Shown: positions 26,519 to 35,683, numbered from the stretch's first letter. The stretch is 64,000 nucleotides of DNA from Stenotrophomonas hibiscicola ATCC 19867 (GCF_000382065.1 NZ_KB907498.1:812714-876713), one strand, 5' to 3'. The notes: generated by a model not told the origin, from the sequence alone. Numbers and translations: made by a program.

Positions 26519-27166
26519 CTACGGCACCACCGTGATGCCGATGCGCTGCATCAACAGCGCCACCTGCTGGACATCCAGCGTGGCGCCACGCAGGTTGGTG
26601 CTGCGCAGGTCCAGCTCACCCAGCTCCGAGTTGGTCAGGTCGCAGTCGGTGAAGTTGGCGCTGTTCCAGTCGATGCCCTCGAACTGGCCACCGGACAGGT
26701 CCGAGCCGGCAAAGCTGGCGCCGCTGACGTTTGCACCGTCCCAGCGGTTTTCCCACAGTTCGCACTTCTCCAGCGTGACCCGCGAGAAATTGGCATAGCG
26801 CAGGTTCGACTTCTTGATGAAGGCGCTGCAGAACCAGCTGCGCGTGGTGATCTGGTTCATGAAGCTGGCGTTGCTGAAATCCGCACCCTGCGCGCGGCAC
26901 TCGCTGATCTCCAGGCCCAGCGCCTTGATGAAGTTGAAGTGGCACATGCTGATGTCGCAGCTGCGGAAGCTGGCCTCCTTCAATGTGGCGCCATTGAAGC
27001 GGCAGCCGCTGCGGCTGTCGGCATCGTAGAAGCTGCAGTTGATGAACTCGGTGGCGGTCAGGTCGGCACCGGAAAAATTGCACTCATGGAACTGCTGGTC
27101 GACCACTTTGTGGCCGGTGTATTGGTCCGCGCCGATGCGCAGCTTGCGGTGAACGGTGGGGGACAT
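26519..27166 (-). CDS. smqnr: Smqnr-like pentapeptide-repeat quinolone-protection protein
   Basis: A 215-residue protein almost wholly of pentapeptide repeats (A/S/C-D/N-L/F-x-x), for example FSGADLTATEFINCSFYDAD and FSNASFMNQITTRSWF. It is expected to fold as a right-handed beta-helix that mimics DNA and shields gyrase and topoisomerase IV from quinolones. The size, the loops that break the helix and the C-terminal dimerisation helix fit the Qnr class; chromosomal Smqnr genes are typical of S. maltophilia. It is divergent from a DeoR regulator followed by an MFS gene, the published smqnr-smqnrR-smtcrA layout. The exact allele cannot be named. Confidence 0.9.
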   Translation of the reverse strand: MSPTVHRKLRIGADQYTGHKVVDQQFHECNFSGADLTATEFINCSFYDADSRSGCRFNGATLKEASFRSCDISMCHFNFIKALGLEISECRAQGADFSNASFMNQITTRSWFCSAFIKKSNLRYANFSRVTLEKCELWENRWDGANVSGASFAGSDLSGGQFEGIDWNSANFTDCDLTNSELGELDLRSTNLRGATLDVQQVALLMQRIGITVVP

Positions 27167-27282
27167 CAGGGATTCCCTGCCAGGTGCCCCGCCATCATGC
27201 CGGGCCGCGAGGGCGATCCATAGACGTGGGCGCGGGCGGATTCACCGGCAGTCCAGCCGCCCTGCGTCCCCCCAACGCAGCA

Positions 27283-27316
27283 TGCACGTTGTTGCACGTT
27301 AATGCACGAACGTGCA
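27283..27316. promoter_or_regulatory. candidate DeoR operator: TGCACG repeats at 10-bp spacing
   Basis: TGCACGTT, TGCACGTT, TGCACGAA and TGCAGACT begin at 27283, 27293, 27303 and 27313, exactly one helical turn apart. They lie in the control region between smqnr and the DeoR gene and just upstream of the latter. TTCGTGCATTAACGTGCA reads as an inverted partner. This is the best candidate binding site for the regulator. Confidence 0.65.
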
Positions 27317-27326
27317 GACTTGCAGC

Positions 27327-28103
27327 ATGAGCTCCGATCCCAGCCCCCTCCCCGCCCAGCGCACCCGGCAGATCCTGGAGGAACTGCGCCAGCAGGGCCG
27401 CGTGGTTGCCGCCGAGCTGGCGCGCCGCTATGCCGTGTCCGAAGATTCGATCCGCCGCGACCTGCGCGAGCTGGCCGCGCAGGGCCTGTGCCAGCGCGTC
27501 TACGGTGGCGCCGTACTGCCACCGCCCAAGGAACGCCCGCTGCGCGAGCGGCTGACCCGCGACCGCGGCGACAAGGCCGAGCTGGCCGCCCGCGTCTGCG
27601 CGTTGCTGCAACCCGGCCAGGTCGTACTGCTCGACGCTGGTTCAACCAACCTGGTGATCGCCCAGCAGTTGCCGGCCGCCCTCGGCTTGACGGTGATCAC
27701 CAACGCGCCACAGATCGCCACGGCCGCCAGCCTGCTTGAAGGCACCTCGGTGCAGCTGATCGGCGGGCGCCTGGCCAGCGGTGGCGGCGCGGTCGGCGCC
27801 GAAGCACTGGCCCAGGTGCAGCGCCTGCGCGCCGATGTGTACCTGCCCGGCCCCTGCGCGGTGGACGGCGACACCGGCGTGTGGGCAATGGATGCGGAAG
27901 AAGCCACGCTGAAGCGCGCGATGGTGGCCTGCAGCAGCCGTGTCATCGTCGCCGCAACGACTGAAAAGCTGGGTGCACGCGGCAACTGGCAGATTGCCAG
28001 CCTCGACGAGATCGACGACCTGGTGCTGACCACCACCGCACCGCCCGCATTGGCGGCACGCTTCCGCGCCGCAGGCATCGCGGTACACCCCACTCCCCCC
28101 TGA
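27327..28103 (+). CDS. smqnrR: DeoR-family repressor (SmqnrR-like)
   Basis: About 258 residues. N-terminal DeoR helix-turn-helix (RTRQILEELRQQGRVVAAELARRYAVSEDSIRRDLRELAAQG) and a C-terminal phosphosugar-sensing (DeoRC) domain with LLDAGSTNLVIAQQLP and GPCAVDGDTGVWAMDAEEATLKRAM. In S. maltophilia a DeoR-type regulator, SmqnrR, in this position represses smqnr and smtcrA; the name rests on that context. The ATG at 27327 is preferred; a GTG at 27312 would overlap the proposed operator. The natural ligand is not known. Confidence 0.9.
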   Translation: MSSDPSPLPAQRTRQILEELRQQGRVVAAELARRYAVSEDSIRRDLRELAAQGLCQRVYGGAVLPPPKERPLRERLTRDRGDKAELAARVCALLQPGQVVLLDAGSTNLVIAQQLPAALGLTVITNAPQIATAASLLEGTSVQLIGGRLASGGGAVGAEALAQVQRLRADVYLPGPCAVDGDTGVWAMDAEEATLKRAMVACSSRVIVAATTEKLGARGNWQIASLDEIDDLVLTTTAPPALAARFRAAGIAVHPTPP

Positions 28104-28114
28104 CCGTACCGCTC

Positions 28115-29248
28115 ATGTCCGTTGCCAACCGCGCGCGTGCCGAACAGCACGCGACCCGCGCTGCGTTCTTCATTCCCGGCTTCGCCACCGCGCTGTGGGC
28201 CACCCTGGTGCCGTTCGCAAAGGCACGCACCGGGATCAACGACGCCACGCTGGGGCTGGTGCTGCTCTGCCTCGGTGCCGGTTCGCTGCTGGCAATGCCG
28301 TTGTCCGGCGTGCTGGCCGCGCGCCTCGGCTGCCGCCGGGTGATGGTGGCCAGCAGCCTGCTGATCTGCCTGACCGTGCCCGGCCTGGCACTGGCCGGTT
28401 CGGCCTGGACACTCGGGCTGGTCCTGTTCGTGTTCGGCGCCGCCGTGGGCGCGATGGACTGCACGATGAACGTACAGGCCGTCATCGTCGAGCGCGAAGC
28501 ACGGCGCGTGATGATGTCCGGCTTCCATGCCTTCTTCAGCATCGGTGGCTTCCTCGGCGCGGCCACCATGACCGTGCTGCTGTCCGCACAGCTGCCGCCC
28601 TTGGCATCGGTGCTGATCGGCGTCGGCGCCATGCTGCTGGCGTTGCTGCTGTCAGCGGCGTACTGGCACAGCGAACGCATGCCGCACGACACACCGATGC
28701 TGGCCCTGCCACACGGCATCGTGCTGTTCATCGGCGTACTGGCGTTCGTTGCGTTCCTCGGCGAAGGTGCGATGCTGGATTGGAGCGCGGTGTTCCTCAG
28801 CGATGTGCGTCGCGTCGATGCCAGCCTCGCCGGCGTCGGCTATGTGACCTTCACCCTGACCATGACCATCGCCCGCCTGTTCGGCGATGCACTGGTGGCG
28901 CGCGTGGGCCGCCAGCGCGCGATCGTTCTCGGCGCTCTGCTTGCTGCCGCTGGCGTGCTGGTGCTGACCCTGGTCACGCCATGGCAGGCGTCGCTGGCGG
29001 GCTATGTGCTGGTCGGCCTTGGCTGCGCCAACATCGCGCCGGCGCTGTTCTCGCTGGCCGGCCACCAGACCCGCATGCCGGGTGCGCTGGCGATCACCGC
29101 CGTTTCCACGCTGGGCTTCGCCGGCATCCTTGCCGGACCGGCGCTGATCGGCTTCGCCGCCAACCATTTCGGCCTGATCGCCGCATTCATCGGCGTTGCC
29201 ACGGCCTTGTTGCTGGTGGCGATGTCCACGCGTTGGCTGCGGGTGTAG
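28115..29248 (+). CDS. smtcrA: MFS transporter (SmtcrA-like)
   Basis: A 377-residue MFS protein with twelve predicted helices. Motif A-like ARLGCRRVMVASSLL follows helix 2. Family features match YbjJ-like transporters. In S. maltophilia the gene downstream of smqnrR, smtcrA, has been linked to tetracycline tolerance. Start ATG or GTG is near 28115, eleven bases after the regulator's stop, so it is co-transcribed with it and likely self-limited by that repressor. Position supports the name; transport specificity is inference. Confidence 0.88.
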   Translation: MSVANRARAEQHATRAAFFIPGFATALWATLVPFAKARTGINDATLGLVLLCLGAGSLLAMPLSGVLAARLGCRRVMVASSLLICLTVPGLALAGSAWTLGLVLFVFGAAVGAMDCTMNVQAVIVEREARRVMMSGFHAFFSIGGFLGAATMTVLLSAQLPPLASVLIGVGAMLLALLLSAAYWHSERMPHDTPMLALPHGIVLFIGVLAFVAFLGEGAMLDWSAVFLSDVRRVDASLAGVGYVTFTLTMTIARLFGDALVARVGRQRAIVLGALLAAAGVLVLTLVTPWQASLAGYVLVGLGCANIAPALFSLAGHQTRMPGALAITAVSTLGFAGILAGPALIGFAANHFGLIAAFIGVATALLLVAMSTRWLRV

Positions 29249-29257
29249 CCCAAGGCA

Positions 29258-30763
29258 TCAACGCCGCCTGCGCCGCAGCTTCATCCGCAACCGGCGGCAG
29301 CCGATCACCGTGGCCGTTGCACACAACGCAGTGCCCGCAACGCTCAACAGCAGCAGAACAGCCAACCGGGCGGTGTCGAAGCGCAGCATCGCAGGCAGGT
29401 CCCAGCTGTGCAGGAAGCAGAACAGCCAACGCCCCACCCGCTCGCGATACCCCATCGTCAGCAATGGATCGCCGGTCGCCAGATCGAGATAGACGCGCGT
29501 CGCCTCGGCATCGCCAAAGTCGACCACCGCCACCGGGAAGCGGCGCACCGCTGCGCCGTTCATGGCTTCAGGTGCACGTGGGTAGAAGTACGCATCCGCT
29601 GCGTGCTGGACCCAGTACCCCTGCATGGGCGCATCCGACAGCGCCCGCACCTTCTGCTGCAGCCACCCGGCCGGCAGCAACCGCGCAACCTGCAGATGCC
29701 CATTGCTGCCGGACACGATACGGGTCTCGCCCTGTCCGTCCAGCAGCACCGCGAACAGCTCGCCACCGATGCGTCGCCACTGGATCTCCACGGGCATAAA
29801 CCGCTCGGCCTCGACGGCCGTCAGCAGCGCCGTCGGTTCACCCAATGCGCCATCCACCGCCACCGTGCCACCACGATAACGTCCGCCGTCGATCGCCTCG
29901 CGCGTGCTGCTCAAGACGCCCAACGGGTTCATCGACATCAGCCCGCTGAAGATCCAGGTGAACACGAACGCTGCAGCCACCAGCCCGATCAGATGGTGCC
30001 AGCGCATCCATGGTTCGACGTATGGCGTCTTCGCACCCGAACGGTAGTGACCACGGAAACGCCAGCGCCACACACCGACCACGATGCCGCTGACTGCGGC
30101 CACCGTGCACAGCGCGGACAACACGATCACCACCCACGTCCACACCGGGTCCACCGACTGCATGCGCAGGAAGTACAGCCAGTGCAGCCAGGCACCCACA
30201 TAGTTCCAACGCTGCTGCACATGCGGTGCGTCCAGCACCGCTTCGCCGGTGTGCGAGGACACATACAGGTCACCCGGCTGCGCGCCCCCTACCTCCACCC
30301 GGTACAGCGGCCGGTGCGCGTCCAGCGCGCGCGAGTGCGTCCAGCGATCCTCATCCACGCGCATCGCGCCGACGAACGCCTGGCCGCCAGCAAACTGCGC
30401 AGCGGATGCTTCGGCGCGCTGTGCCGACACCGGCAGCAGAACCTTGCCGGTGCGCGCAGACCAGGCGCCCACGTTGCCGCCGCTTCGCACCACATACGCT
30501 GGCTCGCCGCGCAGCGTCGTCAGTGCCACGGCCTCCGGCTCGGCCTGCACGGCGGCAGGCAGTACAGACAGCCCCTGCAGGTCGCGGGCCTCACCCAGCA
30601 CCGGCAACGCCGCCAGCCGCTCGCCGGGCGTCAGCTTCGGGTAACCAATGAACAGCATCACCATGCCGCTGACGAACCACAGCAGCATCAGCAGGCATCC
30701 GCCGATGCCCAGCCAGCGATGCACCAAGTAGGTCCAGCGCTTGGCGGTGGAACGCAACGTCAT
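29258..30763 (-). CDS. PepSY-domain membrane protein
   Basis: About 501 residues with four to five membrane helices and PepSY-associated TM regions (WTYLVHRWLGIGGCLLMLLWFVSGMVMLF at the N terminus). PepSY proteins beside TonB receptors are thought to act as inner-membrane reductases that free iron from siderophores. HRW and a later HH pair (MRWHHLIGLV) are candidates for haem ligands. The ATG at 30763 (MTLRSTAKRW) begins eleven bases after the receptor's stop, so the two form one operon. Confidence 0.88.
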   Translation of the reverse strand: MTLRSTAKRWTYLVHRWLGIGGCLLMLLWFVSGMVMLFIGYPKLTPGERLAALPVLGEARDLQGLSVLPAAVQAEPEAVALTTLRGEPAYVVRSGGNVGAWSARTGKVLLPVSAQRAEASAAQFAGGQAFVGAMRVDEDRWTHSRALDAHRPLYRVEVGGAQPGDLYVSSHTGEAVLDAPHVQQRWNYVGAWLHWLYFLRMQSVDPVWTWVVIVLSALCTVAAVSGIVVGVWRWRFRGHYRSGAKTPYVEPWMRWHHLIGLVAAAFVFTWIFSGLMSMNPLGVLSSTREAIDGGRYRGGTVAVDGALGEPTALLTAVEAERFMPVEIQWRRIGGELFAVLLDGQGETRIVSGSNGHLQVARLLPAGWLQQKVRALSDAPMQGYWVQHAADAYFYPRAPEAMNGAAVRRFPVAVVDFGDAEATRVYLDLATGDPLLTMGYRERVGRWLFCFLHSWDLPAMLRFDTARLAVLLLLSVAGTALCATATVIGCRRLRMKLRRRRR

Positions 30764-30774
30764 CGCCAGCGCCC

Positions 30775-32913
30775 TCAGAAGCGATGGTCGACGGTGAATT
30801 CGACGCGCCGGTCCGCACCCAGCAGCCATTGCGTGCTGGTGTAGTACGCGGTGGCGTAGTACGCCTTGTCGAACACGTTGAACAACCGCGCGGACAGCCG
30901 CGTGCGCGGTGCCGCCTGCCAGGTCAGTGCCAGGTCGGTGGTGCTGTAGCCGGGCAGCTCCAGTGTGTTGGCGTTGTCGGCGTAGCGCTTGCCGACGTAA
31001 CGCACGCCACCCGCCGCACTCCAGTCCGGTGCGAACTGCCAGCTCAGCCTCATACTGGCCAGGCGCTCGGCTACGTTCGGCGGCACGTTGCCATCACGCG
31101 ATACCAGCACCGCCGGCGAACCCGTGGTTTCCAGGAAGTCCTCGAATTCGGCCTTCAGCACCGTCGCGTTGGCATCCAGCGTCCAGTGCGGCGCGACGTT
31201 CCAAGTCAACGACGCTTCAATACCGCGCGAGGTCTGCGCGCCCACCTGCACGCGGCGATCCGGCACCAGCGGATCGCGGCTGAGCAGCCCGGTCTTGCGG
31301 ATGCAGTACGCCGCCAGCGTCCACTCGCCACCGTCGAAGGCCTGCTTCAGGCCCACCTCGATCTGCCGCCCCTTGGCCAGATCGAATGCTCCATTCGCGG
31401 GGCTGATCATCAGCAGCCCGCTGACCGGATCTGCCGCCTGCGAGTACTGCGCATACAGGCTCAGCGTCGGCTGCAGCGCGAATACCGTACCCGCACGCCA
31501 GCCGGTGCTGCTGTAGGTTTTCGAGAACGCGTTCTGGCCGCTGATCAGATCGGTGCGATCAATGCGCGCGCGGTCGCGGCGCAGGCCACCCAGCACCGAC
31601 CAGCGCTCGCTCAGCGCCAGCCGGTCTTCCACGAACAGCGCGTACTGCTCGGCACGGTTGCGGTAGCGCGGCAGGTTCGGCGCGTCGCTGGCGAACTGGC
31701 CCGGCACCGGATCGAACGGATCGACCGGGCCCGAGCTGCCGGCATAGGTGTTGTTGGTGTGCTTGAAGTGCGCGCGGTTGGCATCCAGGCCCACCGCGAA
31801 GTTGTTCTGCAGGCCACCCGCCGTTCCCTGCACGCGCAGCGTCGAGGTCAGTCCGGTCTGGTCCTGGTTGTGGGTGATCTCGGTATTGCCCGAGCGATCG
31901 ATCAAGCCGGTAGCGCGGTTGTAGACATAGGCCTCGGCATTGCGCCAATCACGCTGGCTGTCGATCTGGTAGACGCGGGTTCGCCATTCCACGTTCGCGT
32001 TCGGTGTCCACAGCGCGTCGAGCTGGGTCCAGCGGTCGCGGAAGCGGATCTCGCTGTCATCGACGTTGTAGTTGCGGTGGCGCAGCGCCTCCAGTTGGCG
32101 GCCCTCGACCAGCGGCGTGCCGAAGTAGCGCATGGGTTGCTGGTAGCCCTGCGCATGGGTGAGCGTCAGCTGCAGGTCCGCACGTGGCTGCCACAGCAAC
32201 GCACCGGAGAATGTCGCGTCGCTGTTGCGCCCACGATCAACCCAGCCACCGCTGTAGTTGCCACTCACATCCAGCCGGTAGGCCAGCTCGGGCGACAGCG
32301 CGCCACCGCTGCCGAAGCCCAGGCGCGCGGTGTCCTCGCTGCCCACGGTTACGCTGATCTCGTTTTCGATGGCGCCGCGCGTGGGCTTCTTCGGCACGAT
32401 GTTGATCACCCCGCCGATCGCACCATCGCCATGGATGACAGAGGCCGAGCCGCGCAGCACTTCGATGCGCTCGATCGACCAGGTATCGAACGGGAAGGTG
32501 ATGCCCACGCCGCCGTACTGTCGCAGCCCGTCGTACAGCCGCATCACCGAAGCACCGTCGGTGAAGCCGCGGCTGGACAGCGCACTCAGGCCATTGCCCG
32601 GATGCGGCATTGCACTGATCGCACCCGCTCGGCTGATCGCATCGTTGAGGTTGCTGTCGCCGCGCTGACCCAGCTGTTCGCGCGAAATTACCGTCAGGCT
32701 GGCCGGCGTCTGCAGCACGCTCAGGCCCAATGCAGAGCCGGCGCTGGCGGTGGAGGACAGCTCGCCGCTGCGAGTATCGACCACCCGCACGGTCTCCAGC
32801 GTGGTCGGGGGTGCCGCGTCGGCGGCAAGCAGGGGCGCGGCATGCAGGAGCAACGCGCACAGGACAGGCAGCGTCGCCCGGCGCGGGCGCGCGGGGTTGG
32901 GGTTCGTTTTCAT
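30775..32913 (-). CDS. TonB-dependent siderophore receptor
   Basis: About 712 residues. A signal peptide (MKTNPNPARPRRATLPVLCALLLHAAPLLAADA) precedes a TonB box/plug region (TLETVRVVDTR ... TPASLTVISREQL) and a 22-strand barrel ending in phenylalanine (VEFTVDHRF), as outer-membrane proteins do. It should import a ferric siderophore using TonB/ExbB/ExbD energy. The ligand is not known. The ATG at 32913 is chosen because it starts the signal peptide. It is the first gene of an operon with the PepSY protein. No Fur box was certain to the eye. Confidence 0.93.
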   Translation of the reverse strand: MKTNPNPARPRRATLPVLCALLLHAAPLLAADAAPPTTLETVRVVDTRSGELSSTASAGSALGLSVLQTPASLTVISREQLGQRGDSNLNDAISRAGAISAMPHPGNGLSALSSRGFTDGASVMRLYDGLRQYGGVGITFPFDTWSIERIEVLRGSASVIHGDGAIGGVINIVPKKPTRGAIENEISVTVGSEDTARLGFGSGGALSPELAYRLDVSGNYSGGWVDRGRNSDATFSGALLWQPRADLQLTLTHAQGYQQPMRYFGTPLVEGRQLEALRHRNYNVDDSEIRFRDRWTQLDALWTPNANVEWRTRVYQIDSQRDWRNAEAYVYNRATGLIDRSGNTEITHNQDQTGLTSTLRVQGTAGGLQNNFAVGLDANRAHFKHTNNTYAGSSGPVDPFDPVPGQFASDAPNLPRYRNRAEQYALFVEDRLALSERWSVLGGLRRDRARIDRTDLISGQNAFSKTYSSTGWRAGTVFALQPTLSLYAQYSQAADPVSGLLMISPANGAFDLAKGRQIEVGLKQAFDGGEWTLAAYCIRKTGLLSRDPLVPDRRVQVGAQTSRGIEASLTWNVAPHWTLDANATVLKAEFEDFLETTGSPAVLVSRDGNVPPNVAERLASMRLSWQFAPDWSAAGGVRYVGKRYADNANTLELPGYSTTDLALTWQAAPRTRLSARLFNVFDKAYYATAYYTSTQWLLGADRRVEFTVDHRF

Positions 32914-33041
32914 TTTTTCACGGCATGCAAGGCCACCCCGCAATGGCAGGCAGCAATCAGAAACGGACAGACACGCGCGTGCGGGCACCGGCCGTGGCCG
33001 GCAACCTCATGGAAGAACGTTCAGTGCAACGCGCGTGCGGC

Positions 33042-33488
33042 TCAGACGGCCATCAAGGCCGGCGGCCCACGCGCTCCCAATGTGCCGCTGATCCGTTGCG
33101 GCAACGCCTGCACCGCACCGCGCAACGCGCGGCACACCGGTGCCATCTGCGCCAACAGCAGCACGGCCGCCACCAGCAGGGTGATCAGCCGTGCAGCGAT
33201 CAGGCAGTAATCGCAGTCCACGCCCATTTCATGATCGGCGTGTGGATCGGCAGCGGGCTTCTTTGTAGCCTCGCCGTGCGGCATCGCAATCGCGTGATGG
33301 TCGTGGTGCCCTTCCAACGCGTGCTGCGCATGTTCTGCCTGCATTGCGTGGTCCATGGCCGCCACCGGCGCAGCGGCAGCCACGTGACCATGCGCCAGCC
33401 AGCGGCTCACCAGCGGGGCAAGCAGCACCAGCAGCATGGCAAGCCATGCCAGGGCCTGGAACCGGCGGTGGAGAACAGAACGGCGCAC
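33042..33488 (-). CDS. DUF2946 protein with histidine-rich loop
   Basis: A 148-residue protein with an N-terminal membrane helix, a histidine-rich periplasmic segment (HAMQAEHAQHALEGHHDHHAIAMPH) and a second helix after the DCDYC motif. This matches DUF2946, a family often found next to copper or iron uptake receptors. The His and Cys residues suggest metal binding. It precedes the TonB receptor gene with a gap of about 130 bases and may share its regulation. Confidence 0.85.
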   Translation of the reverse strand: MRRSVLHRRFQALAWLAMLLVLLAPLVSRWLAHGHVAAAAPVAAMDHAMQAEHAQHALEGHHDHHAIAMPHGEATKKPAADPHADHEMGVDCDYCLIAARLITLLVAAVLLLAQMAPVCRALRGAVQALPQRISGTLGARGPPALMAV

Positions 33489-33628
33489 GTCGCCATTCTA
33501 CGGGGCCATGGCCAACCTTGGACCCCGTTCAGGGTTTACCCCCTGCGACACGGTGACGCAGGACTGCCCTCCCCCGCGCACGCCCTCCATTCAGTAGATC
33601 CACGCCATGCGTGGATGCTTTTCGCCCA

Positions 33629-34009
33629 TCAACTCACGTACTGGGCCACACCATTACCAAACGACCAATTTTCCCGCTTCACTTCCACCAGATTGATGAA
33701 CACGTCTTCGCGACGGATGCCCACTGCCGCATGCAGGCCATCGGCAATGCCCAGGTACAACGCCTTTTTCTGCTCCAGCGTGCGCCCTTCGTTCCAGGTG
33801 ATCTGGATGCAGATGAAGTCGTCGGTGCGATCCACGCCCAGGTAGCCGGGGTCGTAGATCAGCGTGCCGGGCGCGTGTTCCTGGAAGATCTGGAAGCGAT
33901 CATTTTCCGGCACGCCCACCGCGCGCATGGCCTGGTAGATGGTTTCGCCGACGCGTTGCAGGTAGTCGGCGGATTTGCCTTTGCGAAGATCGATGCGGGC
34001 GAGCGGCAT
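33629..34009 (-). CDS. tautomerase-family protein
   Basis: A 126-residue member of the tautomerase superfamily. It starts MPLARIDLRKGKSADYLQRVGETIY, so after Met removal Pro1 is the N-terminal catalytic base. GLHAAVGIRREDVFINLVEVKRENWSFGNG holds the second beta-alpha-beta unit; trimeric assembly is typical. Substrate unknown. The frame is open far upstream, but the ATG at 34009 is chosen because of Pro1. GGAGTGCCACC precedes the start. Confidence 0.92.
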   Translation of the reverse strand: MPLARIDLRKGKSADYLQRVGETIYQAMRAVGVPENDRFQIFQEHAPGTLIYDPGYLGVDRTDDFICIQITWNEGRTLEQKKALYLGIADGLHAAVGIRREDVFINLVEVKRENWSFGNGVAQYVS

Positions 34010-34380
34010 GGTGGCACTCCAGAGTGGATGGGTACGACGACAGGCTGAGACTACGCCTGCCCGGGGCGGTGGGACAGCACAGGGATGGAACCCTCTGGCT
34101 CCACGCGTGGCATGGTCCCGCGTCCGCCGCGCGGGGTGACGCGATTGCCGTGGCGGCGCCGCTCTGGAGTCGTCTCGTGCACGGTCGGCAGGGGCGGCGA
34201 TGCGCGCCATCAGTGATGGGCCGCACTACTTGCAGGTGTCGGACGACACACAACGGGAAACGTCTGGCCTGCCTAGGGACAGTTGAGAATTTCCCTTACA
34301 GACCGATGTGATTGCCCGGCTTGAAGATCGCCATGCCGAGGCAAGACGCCTTGGCCGGGATTGGCGTCTCGAATAAACGA
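34010..34380. other. intergenic stretch with no supported gene
   Basis: This stretch upstream of the tautomerase gene shows no ORF with family likeness, no REP element and no RNA structure I can support. Long minus-strand frames here are shadows of the plus-strand genes that follow. Confidence 0.5.
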
Positions 34381-34578
34381 ATGAACACCCATCGCTGCGG
34401 TTTGCGCCGCAGCAGAGAAAATGTATCGATTGCCTCCATGGCGGCCGGTGCGTGGGGATCGACAGATCCGCCAGGCCTTCTTCTCGATGGGAGTTCGTTT
34501 GCCTTGGTACGCCAACCCGCACCGTCCGCCACCTTCACTCCGGAAGGTGGTCCTATGCCAGTGAGGGTTTCGCCATGA
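34381..34578 (+). CDS. possible small hypothetical protein
   Basis: A 65-residue ORF, MNTHRCGLRRSRENVSIASM at the N terminus, ending TPEGGPMPVRVSP. Its stop overlaps the next start as ATGA (34575-34578), which suggests translational coupling. Third-codon GC is lower than in neighbouring genes and no clear ribosome site is seen, so it may be a recent acquisition or not real. Confidence 0.35.
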   Translation: MNTHRCGLRRSRENVSIASMAAGAWGSTDPPGLLLDGSSFALVRQPAPSATFTPEGGPMPVRVSP

Positions 34579-34982
34579 CCAACCACACCGCCGTCCATTC
34601 CCGCCTGCATACCCTGATCGGCGACGTCGCCGCCGATGTGCCCGAAGACCTCGCACGCGAGATCGAGTGCGCACTGAACGAACAGAACCTGCCGGCGCAG
34701 TCGGCCACGTTCTTCGCCCGTCTCAATGCGATCAACCATGCCGACGGTGATGACGGACAGCCGTGCAACAGCCTCACTCTCGGTGCCAGCAACCACGCCT
34801 CCCTGCGCCGCTCGATGTCTGGGCTCAGCGCAGTACTCGATCTGCTGCAGGCCGCCGACCATGCGCGCAACGAAGGCGGCCCGGACGAACAGTTGGGCGC
34901 CTTCCATATCGACGGACTGATCGTGGCCGCACGACAACTGGTGCGCGAGGCGCATCATTGCCTCTCCGGCGGCGACGCCTGA
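34575..34982 (+). CDS. hypothetical protein, unrecognised
   Basis: A 135-residue soluble, mildly acidic, helical protein (MTNHTAVHSRLHTLIGDVAA at the start). No family is recognised. The segments VAADVPEDLAREIECALNEQNL and GAFHIDGLIVAARQLVREAHHCL are probable amphipathic helices. GTGAGGG lies seven bases before the ATG. It may be coupled to the small ORF upstream and lies 52 bases before another unrecognised gene. Confidence 0.65.
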   Translation: MTNHTAVHSRLHTLIGDVAADVPEDLAREIECALNEQNLPAQSATFFARLNAINHADGDDGQPCNSLTLGASNHASLRRSMSGLSAVLDLLQAADHARNEGGPDEQLGAFHIDGLIVAARQLVREAHHCLSGGDA

Positions 34983-35034
34983 CCGGCCCGGATATGCTCC
35001 CGCTACAATCGCGCAGGGAGCGCAGGAGACTGCA

Positions 35035-35598
35035 ATGGACGCCGAACACCTGGAATACTTCAAGGCCGCACTGGAAGGCCGCGCAACCGTGGGCTGGAAC
35101 GTCTGGTTCGCTGCCAACCAGCACGCGCTGGCACAACAGCTGAGCCGCCCTGCACTGCTGCGCCTGAAGTTCAGCACACTGGATGAAGCCGAACGCCTGC
35201 TGGCCGAAGCCGGCATCGTGCCCCGCAGCACAGCGGGCAAACGCTACGAAATGTACTGCGCGCAGTTCTCGCCGGACGTGGTGGACGCGAACGGTCGCCC
35301 GCTACCGGCCCTCTGGCGCGCAGCGCACGGCGGAGCCATCGGCCTGCTTGCCGATGGCGAGCGTGAGGCCGGCCAGGCGAAGCTGCTCGCGGAGTTCCGC
35401 CGCGTCCGCAAGCGCGGGCTGCAGCAGGCCCATGAATGGTTGGCCGATCTGTGCTTTGAGGGCGAGATGGAACTGACCAGCGGCAATGCCGAGGTGGGCC
35501 GTAGCCTATTGGCGGTGGTGGTGCAGGCGGGTAGCGGCCATGACCTGCTGGATGCCACGGCGATGATCGCGCGCGAGTTGCTGGAGCGGCACGGCTGA
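35035..35598 (+). CDS. hypothetical protein, unrecognised
   Basis: A 187-residue soluble, mostly helical protein starting MDAEHLEYFKAALEGRATVG. No known domain is evident. GCAGGAG lies six bases before the ATG, a good ribosome site. The coding bias agrees with the genome (high third-position GC), so the gene is real. It ends about 85 bases before tRNA-Val, which is on the other strand. Confidence 0.8.
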   Translation: MDAEHLEYFKAALEGRATVGWNVWFAANQHALAQQLSRPALLRLKFSTLDEAERLLAEAGIVPRSTAGKRYEMYCAQFSPDVVDANGRPLPALWRAAHGGAIGLLADGEREAGQAKLLAEFRRVRKRGLQQAHEWLADLCFEGEMELTSGNAEVGRSLLAVVVQAGSGHDLLDATAMIARELLERHG

Positions 35599-35645
35599 AA
35601 GGGCGTGTGCTTCCAGCTGATCTTGCTGGATCGCTGGTAACAAAA

Positions 35646-35667
35646 AAGCCCCCATTTCTGGAGGCTT
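35646..35667 (-). terminator. intrinsic terminator of tRNA-Val
   Basis: On the minus strand AAGCCTCC and GGGGGCTT pair around AGAAAT and are followed by a run of T. It lies just past the 3' end of tRNA-Val. Confidence 0.85.
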
Positions 35668-35683
35668 CTTTCGTTCTGCAACA

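Noticed and set aside
34296-35240. 314-codon minus-strand ORF
   Set aside because: Antisense to two plus-strand genes that have better ribosome sites and codon use.
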